Shown: positions 54,981 to 63,234 of the stretch, piece by piece
Numbering within the stretch: the first letter of the stretch is position 1
Layout of the letters: each line of letters starts with the position of its first letter
Origin: UBA1535 sp964371035
GTDB taxonomy: Bacteria; Bacillota; Clostridia; Tissierellales; Sedimentibacteraceae
Assembly: GCA_964371035.1 (NCBI GenBank)
Contig: CAYJLG010000006.1
Location: 30,448-94,447, forward strand
Reading direction: 5' to 3'
DNA length: 64,000 nucleotides
Translations under genes and position numbers: made by a program
The notes under the pieces: generated by a model
Told to the model about the DNA's origin: nothing
The model's database searches: none
Seen by the model: only the letters and a program-made list of their open reading frames with translations

Positions 54981-55163
54981 TATACGTACATATACATTCG
55001 CGACATTGTTATTTTCGCCTGTTTTAGCAGATTATATCAATATAGGCAGTTTTATGGCAAATTAACATGTGTTTTTTTGCCTATTTATTCAATTGTGTTT
55101 TATTCTTTTTATTATATTATTAGTCGCTTATGTATTCGCAATTTAATTTAGGAGGAGAAAAAC

Positions 55164-56507
55164 ATGGAACAAAAACAAAGAGGTCAGTGGGCTTCGAATC
55201 TAGGCTTTGTTTTAGCAGCTGCTGGTTCAGCAGTTGGTCTTGGTAATATATGGAAATTTCCATATTTGGCAGGACAAAACGGAGGAGGAGCATTCGTAAT
55301 TATCTATTTATTAATGATTTTACTTATAGGTTTCACAGTTATGCTCGGTGAAATGGCTATAGGTCGTGCTACTCAACTAAGTCCTGTTGAAGCATATAAA
55401 AAGTTAAACAAAAAGTTTGCTTTTGTCGGCGTTATCGGAGTAATAGTTGGATTTTGTATACTATCTTTTTACAGTGTATTAGGCGGTTGGGTACTTAATT
55501 ACATAGTGAAATATTTTACCGGTGGAATTGTTGCGGCTGAAGCAGAAGGATATTTCTTAGGGTTTATTGCAGATCCTGTTATGCCTGTTATATGGCATGG
55601 AGTATTCATGCTTGCTACTGCAGCTATCGTTTTAAAAGGTATTTCTGGCGGTATCGAGAAAGCTAGTAAATTCATGATGCCAGCTCTATTTGTACTACTA
55701 ATTGTAGTTGCTTTAAGATCAGTAACTCTACCAGGAGCAATAGATGGTATCAAATTTTATTTAATTCCTGATTTTTCAAAAATAACTATCGAAGTAGTAG
55801 TTGCAGCTTTAGGTCAGGCTTTCTTCTCACTTAGTTTAGGTATGGGAGCTATAATTACTTATGGTAGCTACTTAGGCAAAGAGGAAAATCTTGAAAAGAA
55901 TGCTATGTTAGTACCTGCCATAGATACTATGGTTGCTCTATTAGCTGGATTTGCAATATTACCTGCAGTTTTTGCTTTTGGATTCGAACCTGGTTCAGGC
56001 CCTGGACTTATGTTCATTACATTGCCTTCAGTATTTGATGCTATGCCACTTGGCGGAGTATTCGGAATCGTATTCTTCGTACTTGTATTGTTTGCAGCAT
56101 TAACTTCATCTATTTCGCTTCTTGAAGTTGTTGTATCTTTCATAATTGATACCTTCAAAATGAACAGAACAAAAGCTACAGTTTCTATGGCTTTAGCACT
56201 ATTCCTAATCGGAATTCCATGTTCTTTAGCAAATGGTGTTATGGGAGATTTCAAAATCATAGGATATAATTTCTTTGATTTTATGAGCTACATGGCAGAA
56301 AGTGTTCTTATGCCTTTAGGCGGTTTACTAATGTGTGTATTCATTGGTCACTTCTGGGGTATGGACAACTTATCTGACGAAGTTACTTCAAATGGAAAAT
56401 ATCCATTTAAAACAAGAGGATTCTTTACTATTATGATTAAATATGTTGCACCTGTAGCAATATTAATCATCTGGGTAAATGCAGCTATATTACCATTTTT
56501 TAAATAA
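55164..56507 (+). CDS. Sodium-dependent symporter (neurotransmitter:sodium symporter family)
   Basis: A 447-residue transporter of the NSS family with about eleven or twelve helices and the family-signature N-terminus GSAVGLGNIWKFPYLAG that binds Na+ and substrate. Bacterial members (MhsT, LeuT) take up amino acids with sodium. The exact substrate is not evident. It is preceded by a strong promoter with operators and a long leader, and followed by a strong terminator. Confidence 0.9.
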   Translation: MEQKQRGQWASNLGFVLAAAGSAVGLGNIWKFPYLAGQNGGGAFVIIYLLMILLIGFTVMLGEMAIGRATQLSPVEAYKKLNKKFAFVGVIGVIVGFCILSFYSVLGGWVLNYIVKYFTGGIVAAEAEGYFLGFIADPVMPVIWHGVFMLATAAIVLKGISGGIEKASKFMMPALFVLLIVVALRSVTLPGAIDGIKFYLIPDFSKITIEVVVAALGQAFFSLSLGMGAIITYGSYLGKEENLEKNAMLVPAIDTMVALLAGFAILPAVFAFGFEPGSGPGLMFITLPSVFDAMPLGGVFGIVFFVLVLFAALTSSISLLEVVVSFIIDTFKMNRTKATVSMALALFLIGIPCSLANGVMGDFKIIGYNFFDFMSYMAESVLMPLGGLLMCVFIGHFWGMDNLSDEVTSNGKYPFKTRGFFTIMIKYVAPVAILIIWVNAAILPFFK

Positions 56508-56530
56508 TAACTTTTTTATCTGCTAAAACA

Positions 56531-56570
56531 AAGTGGCTATATCACTTAATTGTGATATAGCCACTTTTTA
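56531..56570 (+). terminator. Terminator of the symporter gene, probably bidirectional
   Basis: A perfect 15-bp stem: AAGTGGCTATATCAC (56531-56545) and GTGATATAGCCACTT (56552-56566), then a T tract. It lies between the symporter and the convergent SLH protein gene and likely serves both. Confidence 0.85.
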
Positions 56571-56604
56571 TTGTGTTTTGTAAACTTCGTCGTTTACTCG
56601 TTTA

Positions 56605-59600
56605 TTAATCTATTTCTATAAATCTTAAAAGAATTGTTGCAACTTCTGCTCTTGTAGCAGTACCTTTAGGGTCTAAAGTGTTTTCAGATTTGCCTAAAAC
56701 AATACCTTCTGCAATAGCCCACTGCATAGCAGAGGTTGCGTAGTTACCAACCTCAGATGCATCATCATAAGAAAGAATATTTGTGTTTTCGCCTGTTGTC
56801 ATATCCATACCTTTAAAATCAGCATAGCGATATAAAATAGCTACTAATTGCTCTCTTGTGATGTCGTCATTCGGTCTAAATGTACCATCATCAAAACCTT
56901 TATATATGCCATTTTCACTCGTCCAAGCAATAGCATCAGAATACCACTTGTTGTCTGAAACATCATTATAAGAACTTGTTGAATTGATAGTAGGGTTGCT
57001 TTCCATATTCCAAATACTCTGTGCCATCATCGCTCTTGTTGTGCCTAATGTTGGAGCAAATGTAGTATCAGATGTACCGTTCATCAGTTCATTTTGATAA
57101 ACAAACTGCACAGCATCATAGAACCAATCATCTGCATCCACATCAATAAACGGTAGAGTTACATCTAAGTTTTTTGTGCTAATCAGGTAGTGGGAGAAGT
57201 GGTCTGTCACAAAAGTGATTGTGCCATTTTCTTTGTCATATGTAGTCGGCTTGTACTCGATATTTCCCTCGTCATCCACATAATACACTCTAATTTCGCT
57301 TACATCTTCAGCCAAACCGTCCGGGACTTGAACAGTTGCAGTACCGCCATCGAAGTCGGACACACGGTTGCCGTTGACTTCGATATATAATTCATACACT
57401 TGCTCGTTGCCTACGATAGCCTTTTGCTCTTCGGTTAATTCTATTGTTGTATCTTCCACTATACGAATGATTAAGATTACAGTTTCGTTCGACTCTTTGC
57501 CCTCAGCTATAGTTTCAAGAGCTTTTTGGTCTAATGTTACAGTACCAAGATCACTGGTCACAACAAGATTATCAATATCTTTTTCTACCATATCTTCTAC
57601 ATTTTCTACAATCAATTCTGTACCCACAGCTTTGGTTTTGCTGTTAGTTTTAACTTCAAGGATAACATCAGCAGTAGAATCTTCGCCGTCAGCCTCTAAA
57701 TCTTTCTTTTCCTCAGAGGCTTCATTGATGGCTTTTTCTAAACTGCTTTGCTTTGGCTTTGCAGTAGTTGTGCCGTCGTCATCAGTTTGAGTACTAACAT
57801 CCGGTTTTGCTGTTACTTCCCCTGTGTCCTTGTCAACGTCAACATCAGGCTCGTTGGTGCTGCTGCTACCGCCGCTGCTTGGTGTTGTTGGTGCTTCCCA
57901 AACGGCATATACAGTCATACCGCTTACACAGCCATCGGCATTTTGACCTGTTATTATCTCAGTAGCATCAGCAGTATATCCCCAACCTTTGAAAGTATAA
58001 CCATCTCTAGTTATAGTTTTATAAAATATTTCAGTATATACCACCTGCTGCTCGGGCATCATAGCAAATTGAGCTACAAATTCAACATATTCTGACGTTT
58101 CTCCATTAATTGTTGCACCATTATAATCGAAAGTTACGTTGTATGTTGGATTCACATTAACATATAATGTAGTTGTTTTACTGTTATAAGTAACAGTGAT
58201 TTCTTTATCTGCTCCCACAGCAGTAGAATCAAGTGCCGTGTGAGTAAAACCGGTAGTTATATCTTGCTTAGTACCATCACTCATTGTTGCTTCAAGCACC
58301 ATTCCGGAAGGGTCAAAATCATCTCCGACACCGTATAGCGTTTTTGTCGGTGGTGTTTTTACAGCAATGCTTGAAACTGTTGGTGCTGGTGGTGTAAACT
58401 TGATGTTTACATAAGATTGATTTGTGTAGGTTGTGTCTGTTGCATTATCTTTGTCTGCACCAGCTTTGATGGTTGGTGTGCCTTCGCTTGTGTCTACACT
58501 TCCAAATATTGCAGCTTTTCCCAACGGAGCAGTCGCTGTCACTTCGCCACCGTTAATGATAACTTGACCTCCAGTATGGATTGCTGATTGTTGACCTGTT
58601 GTTTCGACATTTAGCGTACCATCATTAACAGTCAGAGTGTTTAACGAAATCGTCTGGTATGATGATGTTAAATCATAAGTTCCACCGTCGATAATAATCA
58701 TAATTCCGCCAATGCCTATGCCCTCAGTGTCCGTTGTGAGAGAACCTTTGCCTTTAAATGTTGTTGTATGCGCACCACTTATCCCTCTATCGCTACTTGT
58801 CACGGAATTTGACGAGCCGTCTGCCAGTATAACATTAATAGTGGCATTAGTGATCGCAACAGAAAGCGCGGAAGCATCTTCCGGAATATCGAAAACATCC
58901 ATCGTCAAACCGTCTAAAGTTAGAGTTTTTGTGCCTTTATCCCACTTCCAACCCTCGGCTTCTAACTTGTCAGTAGTTGCTGTGTTAGCGTCAATCTCAA
59001 TCGGTGTTGTGCGAACTATTTTGCCGGCAGTATTCGTCCATTTTGCGTAAAGTGTAGTGGACTCGGTTAAGGTTGTAGGGTCGGTAACTTTTGTACCGTC
59101 ATCTTTATACCAACCGTCAAATGAGTAGTCCCACGTTGGTGTCGGGATTGCCATGTCGGCTGCAATTTCGACCGGACTACCAATAGCAGTTCCATTGTTC
59201 GGGTCGAAAGTTACGGTTGGAATTCCGGCTTTTATTCTTACATAGTGGTCAGTATCAGCAAATGTAACTGCTGTGCCTGCGCCTCTTGTATATGTTGCAC
59301 TATCGTCAGGCATTGCAGTATCACTTACCGCATACTCCAATGTGTCGGCGATTATAAAAATCCCACCACTAATGCTTCCTAACTGATTAACAAATACACG
59401 CAACTCGCCAGTACCATCAAGTTTTAAGCTATTATCCCCGACGTAATGAAATACAGGAATACCTTTTAATGTATTCACTGAATCCTTTGCAAGAGTGAGA
59501 TTAATCGGTGAACGCAAAGTAATTAAATTTGATAAGCTATCAATATTCACGCCTGCTAAGGTAATATTGGCAGCACTATCATCATTAGTATCTGCTCCGA

Positions 59601-61824
59601 TATAATAAGCCGTTGACGTATCTTTATCAAAGTTTTCTATTGTTATTTCTATAGCTGTCGTGATCTTTAAGTATTTCCCATTAAGCTCATAATCCGTGCC
59701 AAGTACTCCACCTGTTACGATGAAATCACCGACTTTGTTTACAGGTCTTGTATCATCTTCACTCACTTGCCATTTTGCGTAAACAGTTGTGTCTGATGAC
59801 AGTGCTTTCATTTCATCAAGAGTTACTTCATCTGCAAATGTTGTATCAGTATACCAACCCTCTACGTCATAGTCTTCCCATGTTGGAATTGGGATTTCCA
59901 CGCCGGTTGCAATGTTTACAACACTTGTCGTAGAGTTATCAGCAAATTTACCACCGTTAGCGTTGAAAGTTAGTTCTACATAAGCAGTCGCTGTAATAGT
60001 AGCTTGTAAGTTAAGTATGTTAGCACTTTCATGTCCTGATTGTCCTGCAACGCTTTTTGATACAATTACACTAAAGTGAACGCTACCATTTGTTCCGTTG
60101 ATATCATCAGCTTCTCCTGCTGTTGCACCGTTAAACTGGGCGATTGTAATATCATCAGCAACTACAGTATTAATACCCGTTTCACTTACGCCTGTTAAAG
60201 CATTGATTTGTCTTGCAATTTCAGCTTTTGCTTCATCTGCTGTGCTCGCTTTAGATTGTGCTAAAGTGTATGTGCCAGCCATGATTAATTCTCTTGCTTT
60301 TTCTGATGAGCTTAGTTCTCTCGTCTTTACTTCTATTTTGGTAACTGCACCTAACTCAGTTCCATCATCATTAGAGCCTCTTATCTCAATGGTATAAGTA
60401 GTACCTGGATTAAGTCCTTGTACAGTGTATTCTGTCGTTTCAGCAGTTTTAGGTGGGGAAACGACAGAATTACCTTCATAAGTTGTTATTTGATATTTTG
60501 CAGCATTTGGAACTGTGTCCCAAGTTAGCATTACAGCCCTGCTGAATGGTGTAGCACTTACATTTTTAGGCGCTTCAAATTCCCATTTTGCGTAAAGCGT
60601 TTTGGACTCAATAAGGGCTTTAATTTGCTCGTTAGTCAGTGCATCGCCTGTAAACGTATCATTGTCGTACCAACCGCCAAATACGTAGTCTGTCTTGGTT
60701 GGTGTTGGGATTTCCATGTCGTCTGCAACGGTGACATCGCTTGTCGTTGCACCACCGGTAAATTCACCACCGTTAGCGTTAAAAGTTACGGTGTAGGTTG
60801 GTGGAGTAACATCACCAGGATTACTTTTCGATGCAGTCCAGATACTATCGCTACCGTCTTTTGTGCCGATAAAGTAGCCATCCTGATCATATGTAAAATA
60901 AGAAATGTAATCTTTAGCTGTTACACTGCTACTAATAACTGCTTCGCCAAAACAATGAGTTCCAATTCGTGAATTAGAATCCAACGCACCTGTAAGAGTA
61001 ATTTTCCCACGAACATTAGATGGGTTGTCTTCCACATCAGTATTACCAGTAATTGTTACATTTCCTTGCACGTTTAACACGTAGTCGGAATCTATATAAA
61101 TCCCAGCACTAGCACCGTTACCAATATGCTTAGTCGTCGTATTTCCGGTGATAGTACCACCATTTATTTGATTGGTTCCTTCACGGATACCGATACCACC
61201 ACCATAAGGGGCTTTATTATTAGTAATCGCTCCTCCGTTCATAGTAAACGTACCACTACTATAAACACCACCTCCATATGAGATGCCGTCCGTAAAAGTA
61301 TTTGTATTGCCAGTAATTGTTCCGCCGTCCATAGTAAACGTACCAGAATTATAGACACCACCACCGGAATTTCCGGAAAAGTTTCCGGAAATTGTACCGC
61401 CCTCCATTTTGAGAGTGCCGGACGAATTCACATAAATGCCGCCACCAAATGATGTTGTATTACCACCTGTAATTGTACCCCCAGAACCAGTATCCTTAAT
61501 GGTTAAATTACCTCTTACAAATATAACACTACCACTGGATACCGCAGTATCTAAATTTCTGTCAATCGTATAACCTGCAAGGTCAAGGGTTACGGTTTTG
61601 TCTGATGGCACTTCGAGTCTAGTGTCATCAGCATCGGCAGTAATGTTGTCTCCAAGGACTATGTTGCCACCTGCTGCCATAGCTGCTTGTAGGGTATCCC
61701 ATGTTGTGACACTTGTACCACTCGCCTCCACTTCCATCGTCATCATCGGCATCATACCAAGCACCATCGCCAATGTAAGTATGCTTGCCAAAAGTTTTTG
61801 TCTAATCGTCTTTTTTGTCTGCAT
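56605..61824 (-). CDS. Giant SLH-domain surface protein with InlB-type repeats
   Basis: A 1739-residue secreted protein. The signal peptide is about 1-34. Beta-helix-like SGGGVYNSGTFTMDGG repeats fill about 90-330, then come InlB B-type repeats (about 345-420, 620-690, 890-950, 1290-1340), a fibronectin III-like domain (420-505), an Ig-like segment (about 1210-1285), an acidic linker, and three SLH domains (about 1560-1739) that bind it to the cell wall. It is probably an adhesin or surface-layer protein. GGAGG precedes the ATG. The base composition is visibly richer in G and C than in neighbouring genes, hinting at transfer. Confidence 0.92.
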   Translation of the reverse strand: MQTKKTIRQKLLASILTLAMVLGMMPMMTMEVEASGTSVTTWDTLQAAMAAGGNIVLGDNITADADDTRLEVPSDKTVTLDLAGYTIDRNLDTAVSSGSVIFVRGNLTIKDTGSGGTITGGNTTSFGGGIYVNSSGTLKMEGGTISGNFSGNSGGGVYNSGTFTMDGGTITGNTNTFTDGISYGGGVYSSGTFTMNGGAITNNKAPYGGGIGIREGTNQINGGTITGNTTTKHIGNGASAGIYIDSDYVLNVQGNVTITGNTDVEDNPSNVRGKITLTGALDSNSRIGTHCFGEAVISSSVTAKDYISYFTYDQDGYFIGTKDGSDSIWTASKSNPGDVTPPTYTVTFNANGGEFTGGATTSDVTVADDMEIPTPTKTDYVFGGWYDNDTFTGDALTNEQIKALIESKTLYAKWEFEAPKNVSATPFSRAVMLTWDTVPNAAKYQITTYEGNSVVSPPKTAETTEYTVQGLNPGTTYTIEIRGSNDDGTELGAVTKIEVKTRELSSSEKARELIMAGTYTLAQSKASTADEAKAEIARQINALTGVSETGINTVVADDITIAQFNGATAGEADDINGTNGSVHFSVIVSKSVAGQSGHESANILNLQATITATAYVELTFNANGGKFADNSTTSVVNIATGVEIPIPTWEDYDVEGWYTDTTFADEVTLDEMKALSSDTTVYAKWQVSEDDTRPVNKVGDFIVTGGVLGTDYELNGKYLKITTAIEITIENFDKDTSTAYYIGADTNDDSAANITLAGVNIDSLSNLITLRSPINLTLAKDSVNTLKGIPVFHYVGDNSLKLDGTGELRVFVNQLGSISGGIFIIADTLEYAVSDTAMPDDSATYTRGAGTAVTFADTDHYVRIKAGIPTVTFDPNNGTAIGSPVEIAADMAIPTPTWDYSFDGWYKDDGTKVTDPTTLTESTTLYAKWTNTAGKIVRTTPIEIDANTATTDKLEAEGWKWDKGTKTLTLDGLTMDVFDIPEDASALSVAITNATINVILADGSSNSVTSSDRGISGAHTTTFKGKGSLTTDTEGIGIGGIMIIIDGGTYDLTSSYQTISLNTLTVNDGTLNVETTGQQSAIHTGGQVIINGGEVTATAPLGKAAIFGSVDTSEGTPTIKAGADKDNATDTTYTNQSYVNIKFTPPAPTVSSIAVKTPPTKTLYGVGDDFDPSGMVLEATMSDGTKQDITTGFTHTALDSTAVGADKEITVTYNSKTTTLYVNVNPTYNVTFDYNGATINGETSEYVEFVAQFAMMPEQQVVYTEIFYKTITRDGYTFKGWGYTADATEIITGQNADGCVSGMTVYAVWEAPTTPSSGGSSSTNEPDVDVDKDTGEVTAKPDVSTQTDDDGTTTAKPKQSSLEKAINEASEEKKDLEADGEDSTADVILEVKTNSKTKAVGTELIVENVEDMVEKDIDNLVVTSDLGTVTLDQKALETIAEGKESNETVILIIRIVEDTTIELTEEQKAIVGNEQVYELYIEVNGNRVSDFDGGTATVQVPDGLAEDVSEIRVYYVDDEGNIEYKPTTYDKENGTITFVTDHFSHYLISTKNLDVTLPFIDVDADDWFYDAVQFVYQNELMNGTSDTTFAPTLGTTRAMMAQSIWNMESNPTINSTSSYNDVSDNKWYSDAIAWTSENGIYKGFDDGTFRPNDDITREQLVAILYRYADFKGMDMTTGENTNILSYDDASEVGNYATSAMQWAIAEGIVLGKSENTLDPKGTATRAEVATILLRFIEID

Positions 61825-61866
61825 TTTTATTTTCCTCCTTAAATTTGTTTAATTTGCTTAATTTTT

Positions 61867-62154
61867 TTACTCTTTTAGTGATAAAATACACTCGGTTGTT
61901 TCGGTAACTTCACTAAACAACCGCACTTGTACCGTTGGCTTATTCACATTGATAACGTGCATAAGTCCTTCGCCATCTACTCGGTGCATATTTTCTTGCG
62001 CAAACACTACATCGACATCATTATTACAAATGAATTTTGCTGATAACATAGGGTCTGTGAATTCAGTCACAACGCAATCACGAAAATGACTTTTTAGTAA
62101 TTCCTCAAGCATGACAAGTCGCCTTTTGTTATTATCCACTGTGACAAATCTCAA
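61867..62154 (-). CDS. Stand-alone pseudo-receiver protein
   Basis: About 95 residues. It resembles the receiver domain of the response regulator at 63235 (MRFVTVDNNK against MNIIATDDET; DVVFAQENM against DVAFLDIEM), but the phospho-acceptor Asp53 is Gln and the acid pocket is partly lost (Asp7-Asn8). It stops before the last helix with the conserved Lys. A TTG start at 62154 follows AGGAGG by six bases; a TTG at 62193 is less likely. It lies 42 bp upstream of the SLH protein gene in the same direction, so it may act on that gene's expression without phosphorylation, or be a decaying remnant. Confidence 0.7.
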   Translation of the reverse strand: MRFVTVDNNKRRLVMLEELLKSHFRDCVVTEFTDPMLSAKFICNNDVDVVFAQENMHRVDGEGLMHVINVNKPTVQVRLFSEVTETTECILSLKE

Positions 62155-62312
62155 AAAATTTCCTCCTCTCTTTTCAAAAGATATCGTTTTCAATGTGCTC
62201 CAGTTTGTTTTGTTGCTATTTTGCTTTTATATTATATCAAACGTAACTGCACAACAACTGCACACTTTTTGTGTTTTTTTGAAAATTTTTTAAAGTTTGA
62301 AAAAATTATCTG

Positions 62313-62562
62313 TTACTATTAACAGTTGACTTTAGATATTTAAGGGGAAAAATTAATAAAATATGGAAAGCCTTATGTAGATTGGATGAAGTTGTGTGAT
62401 GTTTTGTGAAGGTTTTGCCGAAACGTGGGTATGACCCTCTTGACTAACATCTTTTGAGGATTTCTGAACAAAACTAAACAATACAACTTCCCAATCGGAA
62501 TACTCGGCGCCATATTTTATTAATTTTTTCCCGTTGACGTTGCAATTGGCTGTGAATAGTAA
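62313..62562. mobile_element. MITE-like element, copy D (250 bp)
   Basis: Ends TTACTATTAACAG (62313-62325) and CTGTGAATAGTAA (62550-62562) are terminal inverted repeats. The interior shares long blocks with the element at 18326-18665 in opposite orientation. Possible AATTAT duplications flank it at about 62305 and 62564. A 70-codon open frame inside has no homologue and is not considered a gene. Confidence 0.75.
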
Positions 62563-62603
62563 CAATTATATGACAATATTATTGATATATTATATGAAAA
62601 GGA

Positions 62604-62632
62604 TTGACAATAAATAAAGTTTGTAGTACAAT
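62604..62632 (+). promoter_or_regulatory. Promoter of the toxin-antitoxin pair
   Basis: TTGACA (62604-62609) and TACAAT (62627-62632) with a 17-nt spacer, plus strand. Direct repeats GTAGTA at 62623 and 62634 overlap the -10 box and may be the antitoxin operator. An AGGAG site precedes the antitoxin ATG. Confidence 0.65.
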
Positions 62633-62661
62633 GTAGTATATAAAGAAAAGGAGTTGATAAC

Positions 62662-62883
62662 ATGGCTTTTTCAATTAGATTAACAGAGGATGAAAGACAA
62701 TTAGCAGAAAGTTATTCAAAAATGCATTCTATGTCATTAGGTGAAGCTTTTAAAAATGCATTGTTCGAAAAAATAGAAGATGAGTTTGATGTAGTTGTCG
62801 CAAATAGAGCTTATGATGAATATGTAAAAGATGGAAAGAAAAGTAGACCTATTGATGAACTTTGGAAGGAATTAGGTATATGA
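62662..62883 (+). CDS. Antitoxin, RelB/DUF6290 family
   Basis: A 73-residue protein with an N-terminal ribbon-helix-helix-type region (FSIRLTEDERQLAESYSKM) and an acidic C-terminal toxin-binding tail. This is the RelB/DUF6290 antitoxin layout. The stop codon overlaps the toxin start (ATGA), a standard arrangement for coupled translation. It would bind its own promoter and the toxin. Confidence 0.88.
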   Translation: MAFSIRLTEDERQLAESYSKMHSMSLGEAFKNALFEKIEDEFDVVVANRAYDEYVKDGKKSRPIDELWKELGI

Positions 62884-63146
62884 AATATAGCGTAGAGACT
62901 ACTTCCCTATTTGATAAAGAATTTAAAAAGCTTGATAATTACACTAAGAAAATGATAAAATCATGGATTGAAAAAAATCTAGTTAATTGTGAAAACCCAC
63001 GTCAACATGGAAAAGGTCTTACAGCTAATAAAAGTGGCCAGTGGAGATATAGAATAGGTGATTACAGATTAATTTGCACTATAGAGGAGGACAAGTTGGT
63101 TATTATTGCATTGACAATAGGACATCGTAGAGAAGTGTATAAGTGA
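62880..63146 (+). CDS. Toxin, RelE/ParE family
   Basis: An 88-residue RelE/ParE-fold toxin: basic helices (DKEFKKLDNYTKK), then the core KSGQWRYRIGDYRLICTI and C-terminal GHRREVY with the basic and aromatic residues usual for mRNA-cleaving RelE toxins. The ATG at 62880 overlaps the antitoxin stop. It probably slows growth by cutting ribosome-bound mRNA. Confidence 0.9.
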   Translation: MKYSVETTSLFDKEFKKLDNYTKKMIKSWIEKNLVNCENPRQHGKGLTANKSGQWRYRIGDYRLICTIEEDKLVIIALTIGHRREVYK

Positions 63147-63234
63147 AAGCAATAAGATACTTTGATGAAAATTTGCATCGCCCTTGGCTGTGGCTTTGAC
63201 GATATTATGGAAATTGAAAAGGAGGACTCGCCAA

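Noticed and set aside
54969..55151. A 60-codon open frame in the symporter leader
   Set aside because: Its ATG lies within the promoter, upstream of the -10 box, so it would not be in the mRNA.
62353..62565. A 70-codon open frame on the minus strand inside element D
   Set aside because: It lies almost wholly inside the MITE-like repeat, has no ribosome-binding site and no recognisable domain.
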